Positions 36,858-46,851 of a stretch of 64,000 nt of DNA are shown piece by piece; within the stretch, counting starts at the first letter, position 1; the number at the start of each line of letters is the position of its first letter. The position numbers were made by a program, and so were the translations under genes. The DNA comes from an uncultured Oleiphilus sp. (GTDB taxonomy: Bacteria; Pseudomonadota; Gammaproteobacteria; Pseudomonadales; Oleiphilaceae): positions 1 to 64,000 of the forward strand of contig CAJWBE010000015.1 in NCBI GenBank assembly GCA_913020045.1, read 5' to 3'. Under the pieces are notes generated by a model. It was given only the letters and a program-made list of their open reading frames with translations, had not been told where the DNA came from and searched no databases.

Positions 36858-37508
36858 ATGGTGTCCCAATTACTTGCCAAACCGTTTCTTAAACTACCAC
36901 TTGCTCTGATACTTCTAGGCCTATGCAGTATCGCACTGTCTGCCCCAAAGTCCTCTTACGACAAAATAATTAAAAACGACTTATGGGGAAATATTTATAA
37001 GAATGGCGGCGAGTGCTTTTACAGCAAAAAACCATTCAAGAAAAAGACAGCCCTGATAGTGGAGAGCCATATTTACTCCAAGAGTTGGATTCGAGAACAT
37101 CTTCAATGCGGCACTAGCAGGCAGTGCACTAGAAAGAGCCCTGACTACATTAGTATCATTTCTGACCTTCATAACGTTGTTGCGGCGCAGTCAGCGCTGG
37201 CCTTTAAACTTAACACTGCAACGTTCGGGGCACTCGACGAAACATCAGAACCAAATGAATATGGCATACGGTCACGCTTCCATATCGTTGAGCCGAGCGA
37301 TGAAAGAAAAGGCGACATCGCGAGAGCCATCTTTTATATGAACAAAACCTATGGCCTCCCTTTGCGAGGTACACTTCACGACTTTGCGACATGGAACGAA
37401 AACGATCCACCAAGTGAAGCCGAGCGTAAAAGAAACGACGTGATCGAATCAATTCAAGGAACGCGAAACCCGTTTATTGATAATCCAGAATTAGTTGAAA
37501 AAAACTAA
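36858..37508 (+). CDS. endA: Secreted endonuclease I family nuclease
   Basis: A 216-residue protein with a Sec signal peptide (ALSA cleavage before PKSSYDK). The endonuclease I pattern is present: ECFYSKKPF, VESHIYSKSWI, the DLHNVVAAQSALAFKLNTATFG stretch and the Cys-containing LQCGTSRQC. The family cuts DNA in the periplasm or medium using a beta-beta-alpha-metal active site; the HIYSKSW sequence differs from the more usual EHVVP form. A GAGGTG ribosome-binding site precedes the ATG. Its TAA overlaps the stop of the convergent hydrolase gene. Confidence 0.85.
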   Translation: MVSQLLAKPFLKLPLALILLGLCSIALSAPKSSYDKIIKNDLWGNIYKNGGECFYSKKPFKKKTALIVESHIYSKSWIREHLQCGTSRQCTRKSPDYISIISDLHNVVAAQSALAFKLNTATFGALDETSEPNEYGIRSRFHIVEPSDERKGDIARAIFYMNKTYGLPLRGTLHDFATWNENDPPSEAERKRNDVIESIQGTRNPFIDNPELVEKN

Positions 37509-38530
37509 TCAACCTCAGCGCAAAGAATTTGGCTATCCCTTCGGCTTTGATCGACATCAATATTAGTATTATTGATCCAAGCATGCAGGTCTCGAAACAC
37601 CTCTTCAGCCTGTAAATCGCGGCTAAGCATATGATAACCCCTAGGGTATTTCTTGAACGTTATACCCTGCCTCTCGAACTGCATTGCGGCGAGCATCCTA
37701 CAGGTCGGCAGTTTTGGAATAACCTCATCCAGCTCACCATACAGCACCAACAGTGGCCCATGAACTTCGGGGCTTGCTGCTAGCGCCTCATCCATCAGAT
37801 TGGTTAGCCCATAAATCGAATCAATGCGCGTTTCTTTAATGATTTTGTCATCGCGATACATCTTGCGCAGCGCTTCGATGTTATCAGTCGCTTGAACCCC
37901 AAGTCCTTCGCCGGTTGGCCGCCACGATGGAAAAGTATGAACAGCAAGCCAAAGCGCCCAACGCTGATACCAAGGCTGTGTTGAACGCGCCCATACCGCT
38001 GGCGCCAGGAGTGCAGCCCCCGCTATCGATTCCTCGTAAAAAGCGGCGTCATTGGCTAGCGCAGACATAATCACCGCCCCTCCCATACTTTCCCCAACGA
38101 GAAAAATAGGGAGCGAAGGGTATCGCTTAGCGACAGTCGAGACATACTCTTTAAGATCTTTGCGCATTGCGTCCGCGCCGTGCCATGCTCCGTGGTTTTT
38201 AGTGTCGCCAAAACCTCTTTGGTCATAGGCTAAACAACTAATCGAACGATCAACAAAATACTCACACATTCCCTGGAACGCATGGCTATAGTCGTTAAAA
38301 CCATGCAGTGCAATAACAACGGCCTCAGACTCAAGCTCTGGCGTCAGCAGAGTGTACGGCAAGCGATAACCATCACTCGCTTTCAGATACTTTTCAAGCA
38401 GCTCAGGAGCCGTCTCATGCAAACTGGTCTCACTCATACCGCCATCCTGCATCATCTTTACCGCACAGGACTGCAGCAAAGCGCCAATCAACAGCGCTAA
38501 AAAAGCAATAGCTAAGCCCTTACGCGACAT
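37505..38530 (-). CDS. Alpha/beta hydrolase lipoprotein (monoacylglycerol lipase-like)
   Basis: A 341-residue protein. ATG at 38530 lies inside the recJ coding end (11-base overlap). The N-terminal signal AFLALLIGALLQSC is a lipobox (LQSC), so it is probably tethered in the envelope. The catalytic domain holds IALHGFNDYSHAF, LAYDQRGFGDTKNHGAW, GESMGGAVIMSAL (nucleophile Ser) and a terminal YPRGYHML His. This is the Hydrolase_4 or monoglyceride lipase group. It is translationally coupled to recJ but has no obvious functional link. Confidence 0.86.
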   Translation of the reverse strand: MSRKGLAIAFLALLIGALLQSCAVKMMQDGGMSETSLHETAPELLEKYLKASDGYRLPYTLLTPELESEAVVIALHGFNDYSHAFQGMCEYFVDRSISCLAYDQRGFGDTKNHGAWHGADAMRKDLKEYVSTVAKRYPSLPIFLVGESMGGAVIMSALANDAAFYEESIAGAALLAPAVWARSTQPWYQRWALWLAVHTFPSWRPTGEGLGVQATDNIEALRKMYRDDKIIKETRIDSIYGLTNLMDEALAASPEVHGPLLVLYGELDEVIPKLPTCRMLAAMQFERQGITFKKYPRGYHMLSRDLQAEEVFRDLHAWINNTNIDVDQSRRDSQILCAEVD

Positions 38531-40262
38531 CGATATAGTCGAGCATGAGCTGAACGCTCTTTCGTCCGCGGAATTCATTGATTGATGGCCTATAAACGAC
38601 CCTCACGGTTTCTGGCAGTTGCGCACCCACCCAAGCACTATTGAACTGAATCGCATCAAAAAGCTGAGTGCCATCTAGGTACTGAAGAACTAGCTTTAGA
38701 TGCTTGTCTTTTAGTATTCGTGTTTGTGCAACTTTGAACACGTTATCAAAAGCAGGCTCTGGAAAAGCTTGCCCCCAAGGGCCGGACTTTCCCAGTAACT
38801 CTACAGAAGACAGATTAAGGTCCTGTTCACCCAACTCCCCGTCACTAAAAAAGCTAGCATTTAGGTCTTCTTCATCAAGCAAGCGGTGGGCAACTTCATT
38901 AAACGCATCCTGAAAAGCGCCAAGATCTTGCGCTCGTATAGTCATTCCCGCCGCCATCGCATGACCACCAAACTTATTGAGCAAACCAGGGTAGCCTTTT
39001 GCAATAAGATCTAGCGCATCCCGCATATGAAACCCAGAAATCGAGCGAGCGGAGCCCTTCAAAAAACCATCAGTTTGATTTGGGTCGTCGCTCTCAGGAG
39101 CAAACACCACCACCGGCCGATGTAACTTCTCTTTGACTCTAGACGCAAGTATCCCTATCACTCCTTGATGCCAATGCGGCTGGTATAGACAAAGCCCCCA
39201 GCGATCTTTTAGGTCTAGCGCATCCATCTCCTCAAAATGAGCCTCTGCGTCACGCTTCATCTCTTCTTCAATCTGCTTACGTTGACGATTGAACTGATCA
39301 AGCTGACTCGCTAATTCATGTGCATGAGTGTCGGAAGAAGACAGCAAGCACTCTATCCCCAAGGACATATCATCAAGGCGACCCGCTGCATTCAGGCGAG
39401 GCCCAAGTATAAAACCCATGTCCGACGCCACCACATCACGCTCTCTTTTACCGGCAATGTTTAGTAGCGCTCGTATTCCTGGCCGGGTCTTCCCTGCCCG
39501 TATTCGACGCAAACCTTGCTCGACGAGGATACGGTTATTCCGATCTAAAGGAACCAAATCCGCAACGGTCCCCAAAGCAACCAAGTCCAAATATTCTGCC
39601 ATTGACGGCTCGTCAATCCCCTGACTTTCGAACCACCCAGCTTCTCTCAACGCTCCTCGAAGGCCACTCAACACATAAAAAATAACACCAACACCTGCAG
39701 CATTCTTGCTCGCGAAGTGGCAGCCGTGTTGATTGGGATTAACGATCGCGTCGGCGCTCGGCGTTACATCCCCCGGTAAATGGTGATCTGTGATCAAGAC
39801 TTTCATCCCAAGCATCTGTGCTCGCTCAACACCCTCAATACTGGAAATACCGTTGTCTACTGTCACAATTAAATCGGGCTGACTTTGCGCCGCCAATTCA
39901 ACAATTTCGGGGGTCAGCCCATATCCGTATTCGAAACGGTTCGGGACGAGGTAGCTGCAACTTTCACTGCCCATTGCTTTAAGCGCAGAAACTGCAACCG
40001 CTGTACTGGTCGCACCATCGGCATCAAAATCCCCTATTATCATGATACGCTGCTTGCCAGTTATCGCCCCCACTAACAATTCGACCGCCTTGTCGAGTCC
40101 CATCAGCTCTCCGGTCCCCTGCAAATGCTGCAAACGAAGCTCTAGCTCCGCCGCATCACTCAAACCACGGCTTTGATAAATTCGACTCAGAAACTCTGGT
40201 ATTCCTGGCAGCGCCGCAGTACCTGCGGGTAAAGTACGTCGAATAATTTGAGATTTTTTCAT
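38520..40262 (-). CDS. recJ: Single-stranded-DNA exonuclease RecJ
   Basis: A 580-residue 5'-3' exonuclease. ATG at 40262 (MKKSQIIRRT) is preferred to a longer start at 40382, which reads through the thrC terminator. DHH-family motifs are IIGDFDADGATST, VTVDNG and ITDHHLPG, then GPRLNAAGRLDD and GHAMAAGMTIRA in the DHHA1 region. It acts in RecF-pathway recombination and mismatch repair. It sits after thrC as in Pseudomonas. Confidence 0.96.
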   Translation of the reverse strand: MKKSQIIRRTLPAGTAALPGIPEFLSRIYQSRGLSDAAELELRLQHLQGTGELMGLDKAVELLVGAITGKQRIMIIGDFDADGATSTAVAVSALKAMGSESCSYLVPNRFEYGYGLTPEIVELAAQSQPDLIVTVDNGISSIEGVERAQMLGMKVLITDHHLPGDVTPSADAIVNPNQHGCHFASKNAAGVGVIFYVLSGLRGALREAGWFESQGIDEPSMAEYLDLVALGTVADLVPLDRNNRILVEQGLRRIRAGKTRPGIRALLNIAGKRERDVVASDMGFILGPRLNAAGRLDDMSLGIECLLSSSDTHAHELASQLDQFNRQRKQIEEEMKRDAEAHFEEMDALDLKDRWGLCLYQPHWHQGVIGILASRVKEKLHRPVVVFAPESDDPNQTDGFLKGSARSISGFHMRDALDLIAKGYPGLLNKFGGHAMAAGMTIRAQDLGAFQDAFNEVAHRLLDEEDLNASFFSDGELGEQDLNLSSVELLGKSGPWGQAFPEPAFDNVFKVAQTRILKDKHLKLVLQYLDGTQLFDAIQFNSAWVGAQLPETVRVVYRPSINEFRGRKSVQLMLDYIDVA

Positions 40263-40276
40263 GGCTAATACTCTAC

Positions 40277-40302
40277 GAAAAACGGAGGCGATAGCCTCCG
40301 TT
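40277..40302 (-). terminator. Terminator after hom-thrC
   Basis: On the minus strand AACGGAGGC, loop TATC, GCCTCCGTT runs into TTTTT. It lies 24 bases after thrC and just before recJ, so recJ may depend on read-through or its own promoter. Confidence 0.85.
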
Positions 40303-40326
40303 AAATTAACTCTTAGACGAGGTAAA

Positions 40327-41721
40327 TCAATTCCTACGGTGATCTTTGACGTATTGCTGCACACTTGCCAAATCATTCGCAATCACATCATATTTCTCTT
40401 CGCGGTCGAACAAATCGGCCATATGAGGGGGCAAAGACGGCATAACACCGACCCCAGCTTTCTCTACCGCTTCTGGAAATTTAACCGGATGAGCTGTCGC
40501 TAACGTTACCATTGGCGCTGATACGCTGCGGCGACAAACTCTTGCAGCATCGACCCCTATCGCAGTATGAGGGTCAACCAGATAACCCGTTTGCTCATAA
40601 ACTTCTTTAATCACTGCACATGTGCGGTCATCATCGACAGAGTGACTATCAAACAGCGCTCTCGCCGACTTCCATCGTGAGTTATCAATCGAACCTGACT
40701 TAGTTTTCCATTCGCCCATTAACGCGGCAAGCGCTTTTCCATCACGTCCATACAAGTCAAAAAGCAAACGTTCAAAATTACTCGATACCATAATATCCAT
40801 ACTGGGAGACAAGGTATGCTCCAGCGGATGTAGCTCGTACTGGTTCTGACTAATGAAACGATGAAGAATGTCGTTCTTATTCGTTGCTACGATTAGCTGA
40901 TTAATCGGCAAGCCCATGTTGCGCGCAAGATAGCCCGCAAATATGTCGCCAAAGTTACCGGTTGGAACAGAAAAAGAAACACTGCGGCTTGGCCCCCCTA
41001 GCGCCAAAGAAGCACTAAAGTAATACACAATCTGAGCCATTATTCGCGCCCAATTGATGGAGTTCACAGCAACAAGCCTGGTTCCACCAAGAAAGGACTG
41101 ATCCCCAAAACTATCCTTAACCATTTGCTGGCAGTCGTCAAAATTGCCCTCCACCGCAATATTGAAAACATTATCACTGATAATACTTGTCATCTGCTTA
41201 CGCTGCACATCCGACACTCTCTTATGAGGGTGCAAAATGAAAATATCTACATTGTCACAGTGTTTGCAACCTTCAATCGCGGCAGAGCCTGTATCACCAG
41301 ATGTTGCTCCTAAGATGACAACGCGCTCATTGCGCCGTTTCAGCACATAGTCGAGTAAGCGTCCAAGCAACTGTAAGGCAAAATCTTTAAACGCTAAGGT
41401 AGGGCCACAAAAAAGTTCCATGATCCACTCATTTGAGTCGACCTGAACAAGAGGAGCAACAGACTTATGCTCAAATACAGCATATGTATCGTTGACCATG
41501 TCCCGAAAATCTTGCTCCGGAATCGCCCCTTCTACGAAGGGATACATGACATTGAATGCCAGCTGCGAATAAGGTAAACCAGCCCATGAAGCTATTTCTT
41601 CAATGGTAAATCTCGGCAAGGTTTCCGGTACATACAAACCACCATCGCTCGCCAAACCAGCCAATAAAACATCTTCAAAACCTAGCGCTGGTGACTCACC
41701 ACGCGTACTAATATATCTCAC
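40327..41721 (-). CDS. thrC: Threonine synthase
   Basis: A 464-residue PLP enzyme converting O-phosphohomoserine to threonine. It begins GTG (MRYISTRGESPALGFEDVLL), with the typical PLP-lysine motif LAFKDFALQLLG and ILGATSGDTGSAAIEG. The start is 16 bases after hom on the same strand, so the two are one unit. The length fits the long-form synthase of gammaproteobacteria. Confidence 0.96.
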   Translation of the reverse strand: MRYISTRGESPALGFEDVLLAGLASDGGLYVPETLPRFTIEEIASWAGLPYSQLAFNVMYPFVEGAIPEQDFRDMVNDTYAVFEHKSVAPLVQVDSNEWIMELFCGPTLAFKDFALQLLGRLLDYVLKRRNERVVILGATSGDTGSAAIEGCKHCDNVDIFILHPHKRVSDVQRKQMTSIISDNVFNIAVEGNFDDCQQMVKDSFGDQSFLGGTRLVAVNSINWARIMAQIVYYFSASLALGGPSRSVSFSVPTGNFGDIFAGYLARNMGLPINQLIVATNKNDILHRFISQNQYELHPLEHTLSPSMDIMVSSNFERLLFDLYGRDGKALAALMGEWKTKSGSIDNSRWKSARALFDSHSVDDDRTCAVIKEVYEQTGYLVDPHTAIGVDAARVCRRSVSAPMVTLATAHPVKFPEAVEKAGVGVMPSLPPHMADLFDREEKYDVIANDLASVQQYVKDHRRN

Positions 41722-41737
41722 GACACACTCTCACTCT

Positions 41738-43039
41738 TTAAAACTGTTCAACACGAATGCGGACAACGCTGCCCTTAATTTCAGGCAACGCTTCAATTTT
41801 CGCGATCGCTGCAATCATCTTCGATTCTTGGACTGTTTGCGTCAACATCACTAAAGGAATGACTTCGTTCTCCCGCTCTTTGTCCTTCTGAATCACTGAT
41901 TCAATGTTAATACCTGAATCACTCATAATCGAAGAGACTTTCGCTAAAACCCCTGGGTGGTCCTCAGCGGACAATCTTAGATAATAAGCAGACTGGATCT
42001 CCGTTATCGGTAAAACAGGCAGCTCTACTAACTTATCAGGCATCACACCTAAATACGGAACTAACACAGGAGAATCACTCAACACAGCTCTGGCAACGTC
42101 AACTAAGTCAGCGATAACCGCCGACGCCGTTGCCTCAGATCCGGCACCAGGGCCATAATACAATGTTTGGCCTACCGCATCACCGTCTACCAATACAGCA
42201 TTCATGACGCCATCAACATTGGCAAGCAACTGGGCCTGAGGAATCAGCGTAGGATGGACCCTTAACTCAATTCCATGCGCATGGCGCCGAGCAATACCGA
42301 GATGCTTAACCCGATAACCCAATGCGGTCGCATTATTAATATCTTCCGTAGATAAACCGCTAATACCTTCGGTAAACGCCTTATCAAACTGCAACGGAAC
42401 ACCAAAAGCGACCGACGCTAGAATCGCCAGTTTATGCGCGGCATCAATTCCCTCTACATCAAAAGTAGGATCCGCCTCTGCATAACCAAGTGCCTGCGCC
42501 TCGGCTAACACATCCGCAAAGTCGCGCCCCTTGTCTTTCATTTCGGTCAAAATGAAATTACCGGTACCGTTAATAATACCCGCTACGCAATTGATCTGAT
42601 TCGCAGACAAACCTTCTCGCAGTGCTTTTATAACCGGAATACCACCCGCAACACCTGCTTCATACGCAAGAACTAAACCTTTACTATTCGCTAACGCAAA
42701 CAGCTCATTGCCATGCTCTGCAATCAATGCCTTGTTGGCCGTCACAACATGTTTGCCATTGTTTAGCGCCTTGATCACAATGTCTTTAGCTAAGTCATAG
42801 CCCCCAATTAACTCCGCCACCACGTCGATTTCTGGATTATCAATTAGTTCGTCGATACTGGTCGTAAACGCAATGCCTTGCATGTCGCAGTTATCTCTCA
42901 TGCGACGCGACGCGACCTGCACCACATCAATAGAGCACCCCGCGCGAGCAGAAATCTCATTTTGGTTTCGCTTCAGAACATTGATCACACCACTTGCAAC
43001 TGTTCCTAACCCGCATATTCCAACTTTAAGGGACTTCAA
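41738..43039 (-). CDS. hom: Homoserine dehydrogenase
   Basis: A 433-residue monofunctional enzyme with no aspartokinase domain. It starts TTG at 43039 with GAGG about 8 bases before. The NAD(P)-binding motif is VGICGLGTVASGVI; catalytic-region motifs are GVAGGIPVIKALREGLS and AEADPTFDVEGIDAAHKLAI. A C-terminal ACT domain (about 350-430, DHPGVLAKVSSIMSDSGINI) suggests threonine feedback control. It reduces aspartate semialdehyde to homoserine. Confidence 0.96.
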   Translation of the reverse strand: MKSLKVGICGLGTVASGVINVLKRNQNEISARAGCSIDVVQVASRRMRDNCDMQGIAFTTSIDELIDNPEIDVVAELIGGYDLAKDIVIKALNNGKHVVTANKALIAEHGNELFALANSKGLVLAYEAGVAGGIPVIKALREGLSANQINCVAGIINGTGNFILTEMKDKGRDFADVLAEAQALGYAEADPTFDVEGIDAAHKLAILASVAFGVPLQFDKAFTEGISGLSTEDINNATALGYRVKHLGIARRHAHGIELRVHPTLIPQAQLLANVDGVMNAVLVDGDAVGQTLYYGPGAGSEATASAVIADLVDVARAVLSDSPVLVPYLGVMPDKLVELPVLPITEIQSAYYLRLSAEDHPGVLAKVSSIMSDSGINIESVIQKDKERENEVIPLVMLTQTVQESKMIAAIAKIEALPEIKGSVVRIRVEQF

Positions 43040-43228
43040 GATCTCATCCTCAGCCTGCTAGAGCTATATTTAATCCAAGTAAAACACGTCACATTGCGAC
43101 GCTAGTCTGGCATACACCAGTCCGGTTCGAAGGCGCATAGTATACCTTCTGATAGCCCAAAAAAAACGAACACTATTAGTTTTTTAACTGCTACTAATAC
43201 GATTACTTCGCCAAAAAGAACCACACAC

Positions 43229-43260
43229 AAAAAAAGCGCTACCATCTAAGGAAGCGCCTT
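43229..43260 (-). terminator. Terminator after dsbC
   Basis: On the minus strand AGGCGCTTCC, loop, GGTAGCGCT followed by TTTTTT, with one bulge. It lies about 50 bases beyond dsbC and 190 bases before hom. A second GGCCG...CGGCC repeat sits nearer dsbC. Confidence 0.72.
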
Positions 43261-43310
43261 TTAATTCGGCCGTCAAATTGGCCGGATAAACAAAACAAAT
43301 GCTTACTTGC

Positions 43311-44033
43311 CTATAAAATACCCAAGCCCTTTGCCAACTGGTCAGCAGGAACATAACCAGGAACAAGAGTACCATCACTGAGCATGATGGCAGGCGTTCC
43401 CGTGACACCAAGATCACCGCCCAAAGCAAACTGAGCCGCTACCGGATTTTCACAATCCAACTCGGGAAGGCTCTTACCCGCCTTTGCATCATCCATCGCT
43501 TTCAAACGATCCTCTGCACACCAAGCGGAAACGATTTTCTTATAAGAGCCACTGCCAACTCCTGCGCGAGGATACGCCATATAGTTAACCTGGATGCCGA
43601 GCTCATTCATTCTAGGAATCTCGCGATGAAGCTTACGGCAATAACCACAATCTATATCCGTAAAAACTGTAATAGACGCTTTCTGAACACCCTTGGCTTG
43701 ATAGGTGATTTTATCACTAGGCTTAATCGCTGCTATCTTGGCAGCTCTCTCTACCCCTTTACGTTCCTCTGTAAGGTTAACCACTGTCCCGCCTTCTGTA
43801 GAAAACATTTGTCCAGATAGAAAGTAGGTCGCATCACTGTTGGAAAAAAGCACCTCTCCGCTGCTAGCGATAATGCGATACACGCCTTTAATTTCACTTT
43901 CGTCAATGGACGAAACCTGTAGCCCTGGTAGCGATTTACTCAGGTTATCTTCGATTTCCTTTGCTCCTGCATGAACAAGCACCGCAGAGCTCAACATTAA
44001 ACAGGAAATCAGCATACTTATAGAAACGCGCAT
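43311..44033 (-). CDS. dsbC: Thiol:disulfide interchange protein DsbC
   Basis: A 240-residue periplasmic disulfide isomerase. ATG at 44033 follows GAGGGGG at good spacing; an upstream in-frame start adds six poor residues. Signal peptide ends HAGA. The N-terminal dimerisation domain spans about 25-85 and the thioredoxin domain about 95-240, with active site CGYC (FTDIDCGYCRKLH) and cis-Pro GTPAI. It depends on DsbD for reduction. It lies between xerD and hom as in Pseudomonas. Confidence 0.95.
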   Translation of the reverse strand: MRVSISMLISCLMLSSAVLVHAGAKEIEDNLSKSLPGLQVSSIDESEIKGVYRIIASSGEVLFSNSDATYFLSGQMFSTEGGTVVNLTEERKGVERAAKIAAIKPSDKITYQAKGVQKASITVFTDIDCGYCRKLHREIPRMNELGIQVNYMAYPRAGVGSGSYKKIVSAWCAEDRLKAMDDAKAGKSLPELDCENPVAAQFALGGDLGVTGTPAIMLSDGTLVPGYVPADQLAKGLGIL

Positions 44034-44164
44034 TCGGCCCCCTCGGTCCATTTTTTAATCATAATTTTATACATAATACTTAAGCAGTATTTCTGAGACA
44101 CATTACGAGCGAATTCGTTCCCAAGCAAGTAATGATATTTCCACAGCGACGCTCACAAACAGCA

Positions 44165-45055
44165 CTAGGCTCTCGGATGAAACTTCTGATGTAACGACTG
44201 TAATCGATGTTGGGCAACATGTGTGTATATTTGCGTCGTCGATAAGTTACTGTGCCCTAACAACATCTGCACGACACGCAAGTCGGCGCCATTATTTAAC
44301 AAATGTGTTGCAAAGGCATGACGCAAAGTATGCGGAGAAACCGATTCAGAAACGCCCACGGCGATCGCGTATTTTTTGACTCTGTGCCAAAACGTCTGCC
44401 TAGTCATCACACGACCTCGCTGACTGGGGAACACTGCATGACAACCACCGTTCGGGTCCAGCGCTAAACGAGCACCTTTCAAGTACTGAACAAGGTAATC
44501 TAGGGTGTATTCACCCACCGGCACAACACGCTCTTTACCGCCCTTTCCCGTCAACCTAACCAAGCCCTGATCAACACTGACCTGCGATAGCTCCAGGGAA
44601 ACCAGTTCCGACACACGCAAACCAGAGCCATACATTAACTCCAGCATTACCTTGTCGCGCAGCCCTATTGGGTCCTTTAGATCTGGCGTCGATAACAAAT
44701 CATCAATTTGCGTTTCGCTTAAGACGCATGGGAGTTTTTTAGGCAGCTTTGGGTTTTCTAATTTAAGGCTCGGATCAACCGATACAAGGCTCTCCCGAAT
44801 GGAATAGCGGTAGAAACGCCGCACGCTAGATAAAGCACGAGCCGTCGAAGACGGTTTCATTCCCTGATCCAAACGGTAAGCTAGGTAAGCTAGAAGGTCC
44901 TGCCGCTGACAAGCCAACAAAGATAGCCCCCTGTCGACAGACAACCAATTATCAAACAGCTTCAAATCTGTTTTATATGATGAAAGCGTATTATCACTCA
45001 GGCCATGCTCCAGCCAGAGCATCTCAATAAAACGGTCGATTGGATCTGTTGCCAT
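44165..45055 (-). CDS. xerD: Site-specific tyrosine recombinase XerD
   Basis: A 296-residue recombinase of dif-site chromosome dimer resolution. The core-binding domain (about 1-90) includes LWLEHGLSDNTLSSY. Catalytic residues are Arg in SGLRVSELVSL, His-x2-Arg in HTLRHAFATHLL, His in GHSNLSTTQIYTHV and the nucleophilic Tyr in that last segment. The neighbours (dsbC after it, rplS before) favour XerD over XerC. It must work with XerC and FtsK. Confidence 0.93.
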   Translation of the reverse strand: MATDPIDRFIEMLWLEHGLSDNTLSSYKTDLKLFDNWLSVDRGLSLLACQRQDLLAYLAYRLDQGMKPSSTARALSSVRRFYRYSIRESLVSVDPSLKLENPKLPKKLPCVLSETQIDDLLSTPDLKDPIGLRDKVMLELMYGSGLRVSELVSLELSQVSVDQGLVRLTGKGGKERVVPVGEYTLDYLVQYLKGARLALDPNGGCHAVFPSQRGRVMTRQTFWHRVKKYAIAVGVSESVSPHTLRHAFATHLLNNGADLRVVQMLLGHSNLSTTQIYTHVAQHRLQSLHQKFHPRA

Positions 45056-45075
45056 TGTTACCCTTCAGAAAACAA

Positions 45076-45107
45076 AAAAGGCAAATCACTTTCGCGATTT
45101 GCCTTTT
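45076..45107. terminator. Terminator of the rpsP-rplS operon
   Basis: AAAAGGCAAATC, loop ACTTTCGC, GATTTGCCTTTT: a 12-base-pair stem with A/T-rich ends, in the gap between rplS and xerD. Confidence 0.92.
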
Positions 45108-45127
45108 GAAGACCTACCCGGCTAGGA

Positions 45128-45484
45128 TCAGCCCAATTTCTCTTTGATACGAGCTGCCTTACCGCTAAGGTCTCTCAAGTAATACAGTTTAGCCTGACGA
45201 ACATCGCCGCGACGCTTAACTGTGATGCTGTCAATCAGCTTACTAAAGGTTTGGAATGTACGCTCTACACCAACACCATAAGAAATCTTTCTAACGGTAA
45301 AGGCAGAGTTTACACCACGGTTACGCTTAGCAATCACAACACCTTCGTATGCCTGAAGACGCTCACGGTCACCTTCCTTAACCTTAACCTGTACAACCAC
45401 GGTATCACCAGGGCCAAACTGTGGCAATTCAGCGGTCATTTGTTCAGCTTCTAACGCGCTGATGATGTTGTTCTTGCTAGTCAT
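45128..45484 (-). CDS. rplS: 50S ribosomal protein L19
   Basis: A 118-residue ribosomal protein. ATG at 45484 follows GGAG. Family signatures are [32 protein letters not shown] and [20 protein letters not shown]. It is the last gene of rpsP-rimM-trmD-rplS. Confidence 0.97.
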   Translation of the reverse strand: MTSKNNIISALEAEQMTAELPQFGPGDTVVVQVKVKEGDRERLQAYEGVVIAKRNRGVNSAFTVRKISYGVGVERTFQTFSKLIDSITVKRRGDVRQAKLYYLRDLSGKAARIKEKLG

Positions 45485-45528
45485 TTTACACTCCAAAAAT
45501 TGAGCTGGTCAGGTTATCTCAACCTTAC

Positions 45529-46281
45529 CTACCTATTTACATCATTAATAAATTCATCCAAGAGCTTTTGTTGCTCAGGGTCTAATATTCTATTCGACAA
45601 CAGTTCAGGGCGCCTTAACCAAGTACGACCTAACGACTGTTTCAATCGCCATTTTCGAATCTCTTTATGGTTCCCTGACAACAAGACAGCTGGAACCTTC
45701 TCACCCATAAATTGCTCTGGGCGCGTATAGTGAGGGCAGTCAAGCAACCCATCTGCAAACGAGTCTTCCTGGGCAGAATCGTCATGCCCTAACACTCCCG
45801 GCACCAACCTCGCAACCGAGTCAATTAGCGCCATTGCAGCAATCTCACCACCACTGAGGACAAAATCACCAAGTGATATCTCCTCATCAACCTCCGACCG
45901 TATTAGACGCTCATCAACGCCTTCGTAACGCCCGGCTATCAAAATAAGCTTCTCACACTCAACCAAGCTTTTTACTTTTGCATGATCAAGTTTTTTTCCC
46001 TGCGGCGACAAATAGATAACCGTCGCCTTTTTGTCAGACACACCTAACGCCGAATCTCGCGCAGCCTGAATCGCATCTTGAAGCGGCTGCACCTTCATCA
46101 ACATTCCCGGACCTCCACCATAGGGTCTGTCATCAACAGTCCTATGCCGGTCTCTCGTAAAGTCCCTCGGATTCAAGAACTCTAGATCAACAAGTCCGCT
46201 CTCAACAGCCCTGCCAACGACACCATGTTCCCGCACTGCTGAGAACATTTCCGGAAACAAAGTGATTAAACCGAACCACAT
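45529..46281 (-). CDS. trmD: tRNA (guanine-N1)-methyltransferase
   Basis: A 250-residue SPOUT methyltransferase that methylates G37 of tRNAs. It shows the knotted SAM site [13 protein letters not shown] with [15 protein letters not shown] and the N-terminal [24 protein letters not shown] is also conserved. It starts 7 bases after rimM. Confidence 0.97.
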   Translation of the reverse strand: MWFGLITLFPEMFSAVREHGVVGRAVESGLVDLEFLNPRDFTRDRHRTVDDRPYGGGPGMLMKVQPLQDAIQAARDSALGVSDKKATVIYLSPQGKKLDHAKVKSLVECEKLILIAGRYEGVDERLIRSEVDEEISLGDFVLSGGEIAAMALIDSVARLVPGVLGHDDSAQEDSFADGLLDCPHYTRPEQFMGEKVPAVLLSGNHKEIRKWRLKQSLGRTWLRRPELLSNRILDPEQQKLLDEFINDVNR

Positions 46282-46288
46282 AATCTCG

Positions 46289-46816
46289 TCAAAACTCGGG
46301 ATCCCAGTCTACAGAAACAGACTGATCATCGAGGTCTATCGTCTTCACTACCTGATCTAACAAGTACGGTATTAAACGCTCTTTACCATCGATACTGCCA
46401 TCACAAGGCTTGACGACAAATACGTCATTGGAACCGGTCTCAATTAAATGAGAAACCTTACCAAGCAACGAACCCTCGACTGTCCGTACCAATAAACCTT
46501 CCAATTGATGCCAATAAAAATCGCCATCAGGAAGATTTGGAAGCTCTGCTGTGGGCACAGACACCAAATATTCAGCCAAGTTTTTGGCCTGCTCTCGGTC
46601 ATTACAACCTTCAAGCTGCGCAACAATACCATTTCCATGAGTTTTGCAATTTAGCACTTTGACCTGCTTAACCGTCTTACCCTTCTGGATCGTCCACGCA
46701 CCATACTTGCAAATATTATCTTTCGGCCGAGTGTAAGAAAAAACCTTCACCCAACCTTTCACGCCATAAACCGACGTAATTTTACCCATCACCGTAGTAT
46801 CAAAACTCTCAGTCAT
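46289..46816 (-). CDS. rimM: Ribosome maturation factor RimM
   Basis: A 175-residue 30S assembly factor with an N-terminal RimM barrel ([19 protein letters not shown]) and a C-terminal PRC-type barrel ([13 protein letters not shown] and [15 protein letters not shown]). AGGAT precedes the ATG. It lies between rpsP and trmD. Confidence 0.96.
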   Translation of the reverse strand: MTESFDTTVMGKITSVYGVKGWVKVFSYTRPKDNICKYGAWTIQKGKTVKQVKVLNCKTHGNGIVAQLEGCNDREQAKNLAEYLVSVPTAELPNLPDGDFYWHQLEGLLVRTVEGSLLGKVSHLIETGSNDVFVVKPCDGSIDGKERLIPYLLDQVVKTIDLDDQSVSVDWDPEF

Positions 46817-46851
46817 GGGCTTTATCCTGCATTGGTTTTAAATCAACCAAA

